From Halomontanus rarus (GTDB lineage: Archaea > Halobacteriota > Halobacteria > Halobacteriales > Natrialbaceae), in NCBI RefSeq assembly GCF_017357405.1, contig NZ_CP071597.1, positions 3,410,001-3,474,000 on the forward strand: a stretch of 64,000 bases of DNA, written 5' to 3'. Both the position numbers and the translations under genes were made by a program. Below the pieces are notes generated by a model, which saw only the letters and a program-made list of their open reading frames with translations, had not been told where the DNA came from and ran no database searches. Shown one piece after another: positions 50,519-60,297 of this stretch. Numbering within the stretch: position 1 is the stretch's first letter; every line of letters begins with the position of its first letter.

Positions 50519-53497
50519 ATGAGCACTGACACCGAGCACGTCGACGAGGGGGCCGAAACGTCCGTCCTCGAGACGTGGAAACGGTGGTATCACATCCCCA
50601 TTATCGGGGTCGTGATGCTGTTTATGCTGTTGTCACGGGTTCGGTCGTACGACCGGTTCGCCTCGAGCGACGGGACGCCCGCGCTCCAGGCGATCGACTC
50701 GTGGTATCACTGGCGGATGGTGCAGTGGACGGCGGAGAACTATCCGCACACGATGCCGTTCGAAGTCTGGACCGGATTCCCGACGGGACAGTACTCCGGT
50801 CAGTTCGGGACCCTGTTCGACCAGATTGTCGTCACCGCCGCGATGATCGTCGGCCTCGGTGATCCGTCGCCCGAAACGCTGTACACCGTTTCGCTGCTCG
50901 CCGTCCCCGTGATGGCCACCCTCGTCGCGATTCCGGTCTTCTACATCGGTCGTCGTCTCGGGGGGACACTCGGCGGCGTCGTCTCGGTCCTGTTGCTCGC
51001 ACTCGCACCGGGGACGTTCTTCTACCGGTCGACCACCGGACAGCTCGATCATCACATCGGCGAAGTCCTGTTCATGGCGATTGCGGTGCTCGCGATGATG
51101 GTCGCACTGCGCGTCGCGGAACGCGAGAAACCGATCTACGAACTCCTCCTCGACGGGGACCGCGACGGGCTCAAAACGCCAGCGCTGTACAGCGTTCTCG
51201 CCGGCGTGGCGCTGTCGCTGTACATCTGGGTGTGGCCAGCGGGAGTCGTCCTCATCGGGATTTTCGGCGTCTTCTTCGCCGTGCAACTCTGTCTGGACTA
51301 CGTTCGCGGGGTCTCGCCCGACCACGTCGCGTTCGTCGGCGCCGTCAGCCTCGGCGTGACCGGCGTCATCACCGTTTTGCTCATGGAAGGCGGTGGTACC
51401 GGGACGGGCGTTACGAGTTTCGGCTATCTTCAACCCATTACGGCATTTCTCGTCGCGTTCGGTTGCGTCTTCATGGCGTGGCTCGCGCGCCAGTGGAACG
51501 GCTTCGATATCGACCGCCGGTCCTATCCGGCCGCGATCGGCGGACTCATCGTCGCCACGTTCCTCGTGATGGCGCTCGCCCTCCCCGACCTTTACAGTAC
51601 GCTCGTCGGAAACCTCACCGGTCGACTCATCCCCATCAATGCCTCCGAGACGGGACTGACGGTCGCCGAAGTCCAGCCGCCGGACAACTTCACACAGCAC
51701 GTCGTCGACGAGTTCGGCATGGCCTTCTACACGATGGTCGCGGGCCTCGTCCTCCTCGTCCTCTGCCCGTTCGTCGGGTCCCTCGAGCGAGACTATCGCG
51801 CGGAGTACACGTTGATCATCGTCTGGTCGCTGTTCCTGACCAGTATGGCGGCGACACAGACGCGATTCGCCTACTACCTCGTCCTCGCCGTCGCCGTCGT
51901 CAACGCCGTGTTCGTCGCCGATATCGTTCGACTGTTCGACCTCGGGGGAAGCGTCGAACAACTTCGATCGATCGAAACCTATCAGGTCATCGTCGTCATC
52001 ATGGTCGCCTTGCTCCTGTTCGCGCCGCTGCTCCCGCCGATTGCCAACGTGACGGCCTGGGACCGCGGCGATCAAGCCTACCCGAGCGACGACGCGATGG
52101 CCTGGGAAGAAGCGAACCACTGGCTCGAGGGCAACAGCCCCGAACCGGGTGACTGGGCCGGCGCCGGACACGAGGACGAACTCGAGTACTACGGCACCTA
52201 CGAGTATCCCGAGGGCGGCGACTTCGACTACCCCGAAGGGTCCTACGGCGTCCTTTCGTGGTGGGACTACGGGCACCTGATAACGGTGCAGGGAGAACGG
52301 ATCCCGCACTCGAACCCGTTCCAGCAGCACGCGCGCTCGTCCTCGGCGTTCCTCACGGCCCAGTCCGAAGAGCGGGGCGAACTGCTCCTCGACGGGATCG
52401 CCGCCGAGGGCGAGTCGGTCTACGACATGTCCGACGACGAACTCGAGTCGGTCGTCGGAAACGGCACCGACTCGAACGAGGAGATGCGGTACGTGATGAT
52501 CGATCACAAGATGGCCGGCGGGAAGTTCGGTGCGATCACGCAGTGGGCCGGACCGGGCTACGGGACCTACGTCAATCAGGAGCAGTACACGATCGGAGAG
52601 AACGAGGCTGGACTGCAGTCACCGAGCGGGAACTACGACGAGACGATGCTCGCGTCGCTGTATCTCGAGGACGCGACCGAACTCGAGCACTATCGGCTGG
52701 TCCACGAGAACGACGACTACGCGGTCGTCGGTGGCTTCGGGAGGTCGACTCCGCGAGGAATCTCCGACGACCCGTTCGAGTCGTTCCGGCTGGAGCGGCT
52801 GGGTATGTCCGGGTCGTGGTCGAACCAGACCCAGAACTTCCAGACCCAGCTCGATCAGTCCCGAATGCTCGGGCAGATCGCCCCCCTCAGCCAGTCGCAG
52901 TTCCTCTACGACGCCCACGTCGCCTCGTCGGTGAAGACGTTCGAGCGCGTCGAAGGAGCGACGATCACCGGTTCGGTCGACGACGAGAGCCTCGCCGACG
53001 AGAACGCGTCCGTCTACGCGTCGGTCGACCTCGAGACCGAACCGGGACGGACCTTCACCTACGGACAGCAGGTCGACCTCGCGGCGGACGGCACCTTCGA
53101 GGTGACGGTGCCCTACGCCACGAACGACGAGCTCGGAACCGAGGACGGCTACACGAACAGTAGCGTCCTGGCGACCGGCGACTACTCCGTCTTCGTTGGA
53201 ACGCCCGGCGAGAACGGCAGCGTCGACGTCCACTACGACGGGGAAACGGAAGTCTCCGAGACGGCCGTGGTCAACGGCGAGTCGGTCGACGTGACACTCG
53301 AGGAGGCCGACGGTGAGTCGGCGGATCCGACCGACGCCGAAGACGGAGCGAGCGGCGCGGGTGAGGGGACGGCCGAAAACGAGAGTGAGAGCGACAGTGG
53401 AACCGATTCGAGCACGGACTCGGATTCGAACACGACCGACACGGACAACGCGACCGAATCGATCGAGCGGTCGTCTGCCGTTTCGGTCGTCGGCTAA
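50519..53497 (+). CDS. aglB: Dolichyl-diphospho-oligosaccharide--protein glycosyltransferase AglB
   Basis: The 992-residue oligosaccharyltransferase has about 13 membrane helices in its first 500 residues. The first external loop carries the catalytic acids (AIDSWYHWRMVQW), TGQLDHHIGEV follows, and the signature WWDYG is at ~581-585 (LSWWDYGHLIT), which binds the +2 Ser/Thr of the sequon. A C-terminal beta-rich external domain ends in a Glu/Ser/Thr/Asp-rich low-complexity tail (~930-980). It moves the finished glycan to Asn of surface proteins. T-rich gcttattttt lies ~30 bp before the ATG. Followed by DUF368. Confidence 0.96.
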   Translation: MSTDTEHVDEGAETSVLETWKRWYHIPIIGVVMLFMLLSRVRSYDRFASSDGTPALQAIDSWYHWRMVQWTAENYPHTMPFEVWTGFPTGQYSGQFGTLFDQIVVTAAMIVGLGDPSPETLYTVSLLAVPVMATLVAIPVFYIGRRLGGTLGGVVSVLLLALAPGTFFYRSTTGQLDHHIGEVLFMAIAVLAMMVALRVAEREKPIYELLLDGDRDGLKTPALYSVLAGVALSLYIWVWPAGVVLIGIFGVFFAVQLCLDYVRGVSPDHVAFVGAVSLGVTGVITVLLMEGGGTGTGVTSFGYLQPITAFLVAFGCVFMAWLARQWNGFDIDRRSYPAAIGGLIVATFLVMALALPDLYSTLVGNLTGRLIPINASETGLTVAEVQPPDNFTQHVVDEFGMAFYTMVAGLVLLVLCPFVGSLERDYRAEYTLIIVWSLFLTSMAATQTRFAYYLVLAVAVVNAVFVADIVRLFDLGGSVEQLRSIETYQVIVVIMVALLLFAPLLPPIANVTAWDRGDQAYPSDDAMAWEEANHWLEGNSPEPGDWAGAGHEDELEYYGTYEYPEGGDFDYPEGSYGVLSWWDYGHLITVQGERIPHSNPFQQHARSSSAFLTAQSEERGELLLDGIAAEGESVYDMSDDELESVVGNGTDSNEEMRYVMIDHKMAGGKFGAITQWAGPGYGTYVNQEQYTIGENEAGLQSPSGNYDETMLASLYLEDATELEHYRLVHENDDYAVVGGFGRSTPRGISDDPFESFRLERLGMSGSWSNQTQNFQTQLDQSRMLGQIAPLSQSQFLYDAHVASSVKTFERVEGATITGSVDDESLADENASVYASVDLETEPGRTFTYGQQVDLAADGTFEVTVPYATNDELGTEDGYTNSSVLATGDYSVFVGTPGENGSVDVHYDGETEVSETAVVNGESVDVTLEEADGESADPTDAEDGASGAGEGTAENESESDSGTDSSTDSDSNTTDTDNATESIERSSAVSVVG

Positions 53498-53572
53498 CGG
53501 GTCGGCCACTGTCTGTCGACGCTCGCCGAAGGTGAGAACGCTTTTATCGGCACCCGGAATACACGTGCAGCG

Positions 53573-54508
53573 ATGCGAGAGCTTCTCGTCGTGTACTGTA
53601 AGGGGTTCTCGATGGGTGCAGCCGACGTCGTTCCGGGCGTCTCCGGGGCGACGATCGCACTCATCGTCGGGATCTACGACCGGTTGATTCGAGCCATCAC
53701 GGCACTGGATCCGCGCGAACTGCAGCCGGCGCTTCGGATTCACGAGGCCGATGGGCGCGCAGCACTGGTGGACGCACTCGAGCGGATGGACGTCCCCTTT
53801 CTGATCGCACTCGGCCTCGGCGTCGTCTCGGCGATCGTCGTCCTCTCGCGACTCATGCACGGGGCGGTGACGACGTATCCGGTGCCGACCTACGGGTTCT
53901 TTTTCGGGTTGATCGCTGCGTCCGCGATCGTCCTCTACATGGAGATTCCCGTGTGGTCGCCTCGTCGGGTCGCCATCGGTATCGCCGGCGCGGCGGTCGC
54001 GTTTCTGATCACGGGTGCGACGGCGACGGCCGCGTCCCACGGACCGCTGATGATCTTCGTCGCGGGGGCGGTCGCGATCTGTGCGATGGTGCTCCCCGGC
54101 GTTTCGGGGGCGTTCTTCCTGCTCGTCCTCGGCCAGTACGAGTACCTCACGGGTGCGCTAAGCGAATTCGTCGACGGGGCGCTCGCCGTCGTCAACGGCG
54201 GCTCGGTGACACCGGTGATCGAGTCGGGAACGACGGTCGGGGTCTTTTGCACCGGTGCCGTCCTCGGTTTGTTCACCATGGCACACCTCGTGAGTCGAGC
54301 ACTGGACCGATACCGCGGAGCGACGCTCGTCTTCCTCGTGAGCCTGATGGTCGGGGCCCTTCGACTCCCGGTCGTCGAAATCGTCGGGAACCTCGGCGAG
54401 ACCGCGGGCGGGTCGCTCGAGGCTGCCGTCGTCACCGGTACCGTCGGTTGTGCCGCGGTACTGGTCGTCAACCGCTATACGGAGGATCTCGAATATACGA
54501 CGGAGTAG
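53573..54508 (+). CDS. DUF368-family membrane protein, candidate polyprenyl-phosphate transporter
   Basis: This 311-residue protein has 8-10 membrane helices and the paired DUF368 motifs, KGFSMGAADVVPGVSGATIAL and MVLPGVSGAFFLLVLGQY. Bacterial DUF368 proteins (PopT) were recently shown to return undecaprenyl phosphate across the membrane. Its position 75 bp behind aglB, the step that frees dolichyl phosphate, suggests the archaeal equivalent. This is an inference from context and family. Confidence 0.87.
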   Translation: MRELLVVYCKGFSMGAADVVPGVSGATIALIVGIYDRLIRAITALDPRELQPALRIHEADGRAALVDALERMDVPFLIALGLGVVSAIVVLSRLMHGAVTTYPVPTYGFFFGLIAASAIVLYMEIPVWSPRRVAIGIAGAAVAFLITGATATAASHGPLMIFVAGAVAICAMVLPGVSGAFFLLVLGQYEYLTGALSEFVDGALAVVNGGSVTPVIESGTTVGVFCTGAVLGLFTMAHLVSRALDRYRGATLVFLVSLMVGALRLPVVEIVGNLGETAGGSLEAAVVTGTVGCAAVLVVNRYTEDLEYTTE

Positions 54509-54668
54509 TCACCCAAAATTTTAAGGCGATTCGTTCTTCCCTTAACGTGAGGACGTACGATTCGAGATAGGTTGGCTAAGTCGTAACAAGAATATATACA
54601 ATTATAATACAATATCTCAGGAATCTTTAGATAGACTAATAACCATTGGCAATAATCATTATGTTGTG

Positions 54669-54806
54669 ATGGCAGATAAAGACGACGTCAAGAACTTCCT
54701 CGCATCGCACCCACGACTGCTCGGCGGAATTTTCATGATCATGCTGCTACTGGGCCAGGCAGGAACGGTTGCCGGTGGCTGTCAGTGCTCGCGAGTGGGT
54801 CCCTAA
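54669..54806 (+). CDS. DUF7503-like 45-residue membrane peptide
   Basis: This 45-codon ORF starts MADKDDVKNFLASHPRLLG. One hydrophobic helix (GGIFMIMLLLGQAGTVAGG, ~19-37) is followed by CQCSRVGP. I recall the layout 'charged start, HPRLxG, one helix, short tail' from the DUF7503 family of tiny haloarchaeal proteins. Function is unknown. The upstream DNA (54575-54668) is AT-rich with several TATA-like words, and a strong terminator follows. It may be signal-peptide-like or membrane-bound. Confidence 0.75.
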   Translation: MADKDDVKNFLASHPRLLGGIFMIMLLLGQAGTVAGGCQCSRVGP

Positions 54807-55128
54807 ACCCACAAAACGGGATCAAACAACGATTCTAACGAATCGAAACGGATCGTCAACGTGAGAGAGTTGACCTCTCTCCGTTTTTTCGGCACGTACA
54901 GTGGACGACAGAGCAGAGTTCTGGTGCATAACTCTCCGCCGAGATGAACTCGGGTCGTACGCCGAGACACTCGGCTTGTTCCGCCTGAGAATCGCCTAAC
55001 ACGATAAGCACACCGGCCGTACAGTCGTCTGATCGGATGTGTGCCGACTATCTGTAACCACTGTCTGGCCTACGCCACAGGCGAATCGAAGGATACCGCG
55101 AACTGAATTGTCCAGCAGTTCGATGGAC
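54807..55128. other. Intergenic region with terminator, otherwise empty
   Basis: Of the 322 bp, the first third holds the terminator at 54863-54889. The rest has no ORF of halophile composition, no tRNA-like structure and no long repeat that I can see. Confidence 0.55.
54863..54889 (+). terminator. Hairpin terminator with T6 run
   Basis: A perfect 7-bp stem GAGAGAG/CTCTCTC with a 5-nt loop is followed two bases later by TTTTTT. It lies 57 bp behind the DUF7503-like stop. Haloarchaea usually end transcripts at U-runs alone, so such a hairpin plus U-tract is distinct. Confidence 0.8.
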
Positions 55129-57147
55129 TCAGTCGAAAGTTGCAGGGCCGAATCCGTCATTCCAGATGATGGATCCGTTTTGAAGGATCGGACCTTTGGT
55201 CCACGTCATGTACGTATCCAGTTCAGCGTGATCCAAATCGTCGACGATCGTCTTTCCAGGCGATAATTTATTCTGAGTACCGGACTGGACGTTCGGATCG
55301 CTGATCGTTCCGACTCTGAACTCTTTCGTGGGATACGACCAGAGGGTGAGTTGATAATCGTGTCTCAGTCGATCGATCTCTAAGACAGATGGGACCCCGC
55401 CATCGGACTGTGCGATATCCGCGGATCCGTCCCCGACGATGAGATACTGATCTCCGAGAACCGTCGTCTCTCGAGCGAGTTCGAGCGCGGCTCGTAACGG
55501 GAAGCCGAGATTCAATAGCCGAGCCATCGTCTCGCCGGTCTCGACGGCGTACTCGTTGACGATATCACCGAGAGTACCGACACCGCCGAACGCGCCGCGG
55601 CGAGCCATCGCGAGTCCCTGCTCGTAGGACTGGCACGCGTTGAGGAAGAACACCCCGAGATCGACCGACGAGAGCGAACGCACGTCGAGATGGCCGTCCG
55701 AGCACTCGAGTCCGTCCGGCGTCGCGTGGCCGATGTAGTGGAGAAAGTCGTAGCCACCCTCGGTCAGGAGGGTCGCGAGCTGGTCGGTCGAGACGCCGAA
55801 CTCCGAGTGGACATCGAAGGGCAGCGTCTCTCGAGTCCCGTAAGCTTCGTCGAGGACGTCGTGCTCGTCGATCATTCGCGCGTCGTTACAGATCAGCAGG
55901 ATCTCGATCGACTCGTTTCGTGCGCGTCGGGACAACTGGTTCTGGTAGGCTTCGATCGTCGCTTTCGACGCGCCGTGGGGGACTTGGCTCCCGAACCAGG
56001 CGTGTTCGATCGACTCGTCGTCGACGGCAGGTTCGACGAAATTCAAGTCGTCGTCACCGTCTCCGGGAGAGAATACGGGGGCACGACGAACGTCCGCAGA
56101 GCGGACGAATTGAGCCTCACCGGACCCGGATCCGGATTCGGCGGACTGCTGGTGTGCGCCATTGATATCGATCTGCTCTCCGCGGGGCTCTCGGACGATT
56201 CCGAGTTCGTTGACGATAAACGGTAACAGCTCGACACCATCGGGCGTCGACGGGACGTGCGCCGTCAGCGGCCAGCGCGGAACGTGCGGTTCGACGAGAT
56301 CGAACGACACGGAGAGGTATCGCTCGAGTTGTGCCGACAGCGAGGTGTGGTAGGTCTCCCAGAGATTGAACGGCAGTGCGCTCTCGAGTTCCGATCGCTC
56401 GTTGAGTTCGTCTCGATAGAGTCCCTCCGTCCGGACGAGACAGTCCAGCAGAAAAATATGCTTGAGTATGCGCGCGACGTCGTCCTCGAGTCGCGTTCCG
56501 ACCGCGAGATCGTACGTCGCGAGATCGGTGACGATCGCCGGGTCCGGCCCGGAACGAATCTCGGCACCGAGGTAGAACGCAAGCGGCGAGACGGCGTAGA
56601 CGTCCTTGTAGGTCGGTGGGATTTCGATCGCGATATCCGTCTCCGGTTCGTCTAGTTCGGACGGAATCTCGAGGTCCGAACCGCGTTCGATCAACGGTGG
56701 GTGGCCGCGCAAGGACGGCCACGCACGCTCCGGCGTGGTCGTCTTGAGCGCCGAGGACATCGCCGAGACGGCCTGCATCATCGCGTCGGGGTCGTCGGGC
56801 GTCCGGATCGTCGCCGCCGGCTGTTCGTGTAACGACCGGGCGCCGATCGCGACGGTCGTCGGTTCGTCGAACGTGATGTGAATCGAGTTGATTCCTGTCT
56901 CGATCCGTCCCGGAGCGGTAATGCGACAGTAGACCCTGATCGGGCCGCACAGACCGATGAATCGAGTCTCTCCCTCGAACGTCGCCGTCTCGCCGGCCTC
57001 GAGACTCCGGTTGGATTGCCCACTTTCGTCGTGAATGTCGACGAAGTATCGCTGGTCGAAAACGAGCGAATCGGTCTCGATCGAACACGCGGTATCGATC
57101 GGAAAGCAGAACTGATCGTCCGTCACCGGTTTCGGAGACACCGGCAC
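55129..57147 (-). CDS. CHAT-domain (caspase-like) protease, 5' end frameshifted
   Basis: The 672-residue product has a beta/helical N-terminal region (~1-370) and a C-terminal CHAT domain, a relative of separase/caspase. The catalytic dyad is likely His of LHYIGHATPDG (~473) and Cys of FFLNACQSYEQG (~504). Known CHAT proteins act in cell-suicide or separase-type systems; no partner gene such as a TPR or gasdermin is adjacent. The frame here begins at a GTG (57147), PVSPKPVTDDQF, but 57123-57236 encodes in another frame what looks like the real N terminus (MAIEFDGTTDPTG...). The gene therefore seems to lack one base. Confidence 0.85.
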   Translation of the reverse strand: MPVSPKPVTDDQFCFPIDTACSIETDSLVFDQRYFVDIHDESGQSNRSLEAGETATFEGETRFIGLCGPIRVYCRITAPGRIETGINSIHITFDEPTTVAIGARSLHEQPAATIRTPDDPDAMMQAVSAMSSALKTTTPERAWPSLRGHPPLIERGSDLEIPSELDEPETDIAIEIPPTYKDVYAVSPLAFYLGAEIRSGPDPAIVTDLATYDLAVGTRLEDDVARILKHIFLLDCLVRTEGLYRDELNERSELESALPFNLWETYHTSLSAQLERYLSVSFDLVEPHVPRWPLTAHVPSTPDGVELLPFIVNELGIVREPRGEQIDINGAHQQSAESGSGSGEAQFVRSADVRRAPVFSPGDGDDDLNFVEPAVDDESIEHAWFGSQVPHGASKATIEAYQNQLSRRARNESIEILLICNDARMIDEHDVLDEAYGTRETLPFDVHSEFGVSTDQLATLLTEGGYDFLHYIGHATPDGLECSDGHLDVRSLSSVDLGVFFLNACQSYEQGLAMARRGAFGGVGTLGDIVNEYAVETGETMARLLNLGFPLRAALELARETTVLGDQYLIVGDGSADIAQSDGGVPSVLEIDRLRHDYQLTLWSYPTKEFRVGTISDPNVQSGTQNKLSPGKTIVDDLDHAELDTYMTWTKGPILQNGSIIWNDGFGPATFD

Positions 57148-57236
57148 CGGCGTGCGACGTGCAGTCGCCGCTGCTCGATCGGATCGTACATCTCGAGTCC
57201 TGTGGGGTCCGTCGTCCCGTCAAATTCGATAGCCAT
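57123..57236 (-). pseudogene. Detached N-terminal fragment of the CHAT protease gene
   Basis: The ATG at 57236 opens 37 codons, MAIEFDGTTDPTGLEMYDPI... in halophile-type acidic composition up to about 57156, after which the frame becomes arginine-rich and stops. Adding one base near 57155 joins it to the CHAT frame, giving ...RRLHV-x-TPVPVSPKP. The translated N terminus fits what I remember of haloarchaeal CHAT proteins. Confidence 0.55.
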
Positions 57237-57437
57237 TCCTCGGTCCCTTGGTATCACTGCTATTCGTTCCTACCACCAAAAACTAACCGAACATTACCGT
57301 AGTGCATACGAAACTGTGCGTTTCTAGTTATCGGTCGTTAAATTATATATTCCACCACAGATCGGGGTGTGCGGATATCCGTAAACGATCGTCGCGGCCG
57401 ATTTACAGAACGATTCGACACCGACTATTAATCATCA

Positions 57438-58826
57438 TCACTGCTGGACGTCACTGTCCGCCACTAACGCAGCCTCGAGGACCTCCAGTGGATGTCGGAT
57501 CTCGTAGCCGGTGCCGTGTTCCATCTGCATCGCACAGGTCGGACACTCGGTGAGGCCGGTCTCGGCGTCGGCGCTGTCCATGTGCTGGAACATCTCCTCG
57601 CCGATCGCCATCGACGTCTCGTAGTGTTCGTTCTTCCAGCCGTACGTGCCGGAGATACCCGAACACGAGTCGCCGACGTCGTGGGCCGCGACGCCGTCGA
57701 TCGCGGCGACGACCTCGAGAGTCTGTCCGTCGAGGCCCTGATTGCGCGCGTGACAGGGTGTGTGGTAGGCGAAGTCCGGAGTCTCGACGTCCGAATCGGC
57801 GAGTTCGCGATCGAGATCTTCGTGGATCCGCAGGTACTCGAGGGCCTCGTAGGTGTTCGCCGCCACGGTTTCGGTCCCCTCGAAGTCGAACAGTTCGGGG
57901 TACTCCTGGCGAAGCGCCATCGAACAGGAGGTACACGAGCAGATCACGTCGTACCCGTCGTCGACGAGCTCGCGGAAGGTGTCGACGTTGAACTTCGCGG
58001 CGCGGCGCGCGTCGTCGAGCATCCCGTTGGCGAACATCGGCGTTCCCGAGCATCGCTGGTCCGGGACGCACACCTCGTATCCGAACGCCTCGAACACGCG
58101 GACCATGGCCTTCGCGACCTCGGGAGTGTTGTAGTTGGCGTAGTCGCCGTGGAAGTAGGCGACGCGTTTGTCCTCGCCTTCGTCTTCGCCCTCGCTCTCA
58201 CTCTCGCTCGCCGCTCGCGCCTTCCGCGCTCGCTCTCTCGAGGCCTGCCCGCCACCTCGCTCGTCCCACCACTCCCGAAACGTCTCGGTCGCGAACTCCG
58301 GGAACTCCCGTTCGCTCGTGATCCCCAGCACGCGGTCGTTGACCCACTTCGTCACCGACAGGCCCATCACGAAGTTGGTCAACCGTGGCACTTTGCTCCC
58401 GATGCGCGCCATCGTCCCGTAGTTCGAGAGGATTCGGTTCCGGACGTACTCGCGGGAGAGTTTGTCCACGTGCTCCTCGACGTACTCGCCGCGTGCGGTG
58501 TTGTGCATCTGCGAGAGTGGGACCTCCGAGGGACAGGCGTGATCGCAGCGCATGCAGTTCGAGCACTTCTCGATCGAGGGGTCGATATCGGTGTCCTCGC
58601 CGCGTTTCAATCGCCACTGCTCTGGGCCCTGGAACTTCGGTCCGGGGAACTCGTCGTCGACCTCGGCGACGGGACAGTTGGTATCGCAGGTCGAGCACTT
58701 GTAGCAGTTGTCCGCGCCCGGCCGCAGGTCCATCTCCTCGGCCTCGGGGAACACCTGGATCGGCTCGAACTCGTCGTCGCCCGGTACGTGGTCGTCCGTC
58801 GGTCGGTCTGCATCACTATCACTCAT
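57438..58826 (-). CDS. glpC: Anaerobic glycerol-3-phosphate dehydrogenase subunit C
   Basis: The 462-residue iron-sulfur protein has two ferredoxin-type clusters, CYKCSTCDTNCP (41-52) and CSNCMRCDHACP (88-99). A C-terminal pair of CCG-type domains contains CSCTSCSM and CHARNQGL, ending with CPTCAMQMEHGT. GlpC anchors the GlpAB dehydrogenase and passes electrons to the quinone pool. The chosen ATG (58826) begins MSDSDADRPTDD; upstream sequence is a DRDDRDD repeat encoded by tcggtcgtc-type DNA repeats. A charged insert (~215-240) is low-complexity. Confidence 0.94.
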   Translation of the reverse strand: MSDSDADRPTDDHVPGDDEFEPIQVFPEAEEMDLRPGADNCYKCSTCDTNCPVAEVDDEFPGPKFQGPEQWRLKRGEDTDIDPSIEKCSNCMRCDHACPSEVPLSQMHNTARGEYVEEHVDKLSREYVRNRILSNYGTMARIGSKVPRLTNFVMGLSVTKWVNDRVLGITSEREFPEFATETFREWWDERGGGQASRERARKARAASESESEGEDEGEDKRVAYFHGDYANYNTPEVAKAMVRVFEAFGYEVCVPDQRCSGTPMFANGMLDDARRAAKFNVDTFRELVDDGYDVICSCTSCSMALRQEYPELFDFEGTETVAANTYEALEYLRIHEDLDRELADSDVETPDFAYHTPCHARNQGLDGQTLEVVAAIDGVAAHDVGDSCSGISGTYGWKNEHYETSMAIGEEMFQHMDSADAETGLTECPTCAMQMEHGTGYEIRHPLEVLEAALVADSDVQQ

Positions 58827-58917
58827 CGAATCACCTCGAGCGTCTCGGTCGTCTCGGTCGTCCCGGTCGTCCCGGTCGTCCTGACCGTCCCATTGATCGA
58901 TTGCCGGTCGTGGTCGC

Positions 58918-60297
58918 TCATTTCCCCACCTCCGCGCCGGCCCGGCGACCAGCGGCGTAGCCCGTCGCCAACGAGACGCCGCTCCCGGACTTCTCGGCCG
59001 CGAAGTCGGCACCACCTACGACGCCTCCCGCCGCCCGCAGGTTCTCGAACTCCGGCTCTTCGCGGGCGTCCAGCGGTCGCAACTCGTGGTCGACCGCGAC
59101 GCCGAACCGCGCGAACGGCTGGTCGCCGAAGGCGTCGTCGACGAACCAGTCGTAGCGGTCCTCCGGGTGAGGAACGTGACAGTCGAAGATCGGTTCGGTA
59201 ACGCCATCGCGCGAGGAGCGGACGCCCTTCCCGACGAGTCCACCCGTCGCGAGGACGTACTCGTCGGCGCGATACGGAACCTCCTGTCCTTTCCGATCGA
59301 CGAGGACGTGATCGACCCGCCGACCGCCGTCGCTCGCCTCGTGGTCGACGACGGGAACGCCGGTCGTCACCCGGACGCCGTACTCCTCGAGCGCGCCGTA
59401 CAGCAGGTCCTCGAGTCGCATCCCCGGAAGACTCGGCGGCCCCGTCGGAACCTCGAAGACGTCGACGCCGAGCCGTTCTTCGAGGTCGCGCCGGATGACG
59501 CCGGGGTGCTCCTCGCCGAGGACTGCCGGGAGTCCGAGTCGAGCCTCGCGCTCGAGGTGCGGACGAATCGTCTCCGCGAGGACGGCGCGTGCGGGGGCGT
59601 CGCCGGCACCGGTCCCGGTATCGACGGACTCGTCCCAGTCGAGGACGTGGGCGTAGCGCGTGCGTTTGGCGTCGTCGCGCAGCTCGCCGGGGAAGGGGAT
59701 CGTCGCGCCGCGCACGGGGAAGGGAACGTCCGCGGCTCGCAGATGGGCCGCCGACAGCGGGGCGTCGAACGCCGGCATCGTCTCGAAGCCGACCAGCAGC
59801 GTCGGTCGGGAGTCGCTGGCCAGTCCGTGTGCCACGCTCGCGGGGTAGCGCGCGGTCGGTTTCACCGTCCCGCCGACGGTCGGTACGAGCGCGTTAGCCG
59901 CGGTGTGGCCTCCCTCGTAGGCGTCGCCGACGATCGAATCGAAGAAGAGCAGGGCTTCGCGGACCCGCTCGAGGCCGACGCGCTCGTAGGGGTGGCCCGC
60001 CGGGAGGCCGGGAATCGCGTCGAACGGGTCGACCAGCAGACCGTCTCTCCGCTCTTCTCCGTCACCGTTGCTCTCTCCCGTTCCGTCTCCGTTTCCACTT
60101 CCATCTCCGTCTCCGTCTCCACTTTCACACCCGCCGGGCGCGTAGCCGAGCACGTCGATCAGGCCGCTGGCGTGTCGAAGCGTGCTCTGTTTGTACGAGA
60201 GCAGGCGAACGCGGTCGCCGTATTCCGCCGCCGCCAGCGCCGCCGTGACGCCGGCGAGTCCGCCGCCGATCACGAGCACGTCGTCTTCAATCGCCAT
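58918..60297 (-). CDS. glpB: Anaerobic glycerol-3-phosphate dehydrogenase subunit B
   Basis: The 459-residue flavoprotein starts [21 protein letters not shown] with the FAD Rossmann motif, and has [40 protein letters not shown] and the closing [12 protein letters not shown]. GlpB is the FMN/FAD subunit with GlpA. A Gly/Asp/Ser/Asn low-complexity insertion (~55-83) looks like a slippage-derived loop. The ATG at 60297 overlaps glpA by 11 bp. The gap to glpC is 91 bp. Confidence 0.93.
   Translation of the reverse strand: MAIEDDVLVIGGGLAGVTAALAAAEYGDRVRLLSYKQSTLRHASGLIDVLGYAPGGCESGDGDGDGSGNGDGTGESNGDGEERRDGLLVDPFDAIPGLPAGHPYERVGLERVREALLFFDSIVGDAYEGGHTAANALVPTVGGTVKPTARYPASVAHGLASDSRPTLLVGFETMPAFDAPLSAAHLRAADVPFPVRGATIPFPGELRDDAKRTRYAHVLDWDESVDTGTGAGDAPARAVLAETIRPHLEREARLGLPAVLGEEHPGVIRRDLEERLGVDVFEVPTGPPSLPGMRLEDLLYGALEEYGVRVTTGVPVVDHEASDGGRRVDHVLVDRKGQEVPYRADEYVLATGGLVGKGVRSSRDGVTEPIFDCHVPHPEDRYDWFVDDAFGDQPFARFGVAVDHELRPLDAREEPEFENLRAAGGVVGGADFAAEKSGSGVSLATGYAAGRRAGAEVGK

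Noticed and set aside
50633..52507. 624-codon minus-strand ORF opposite aglB
   Set aside because: AglB has its WWDYG signature and membrane topology; the reverse frame has none.
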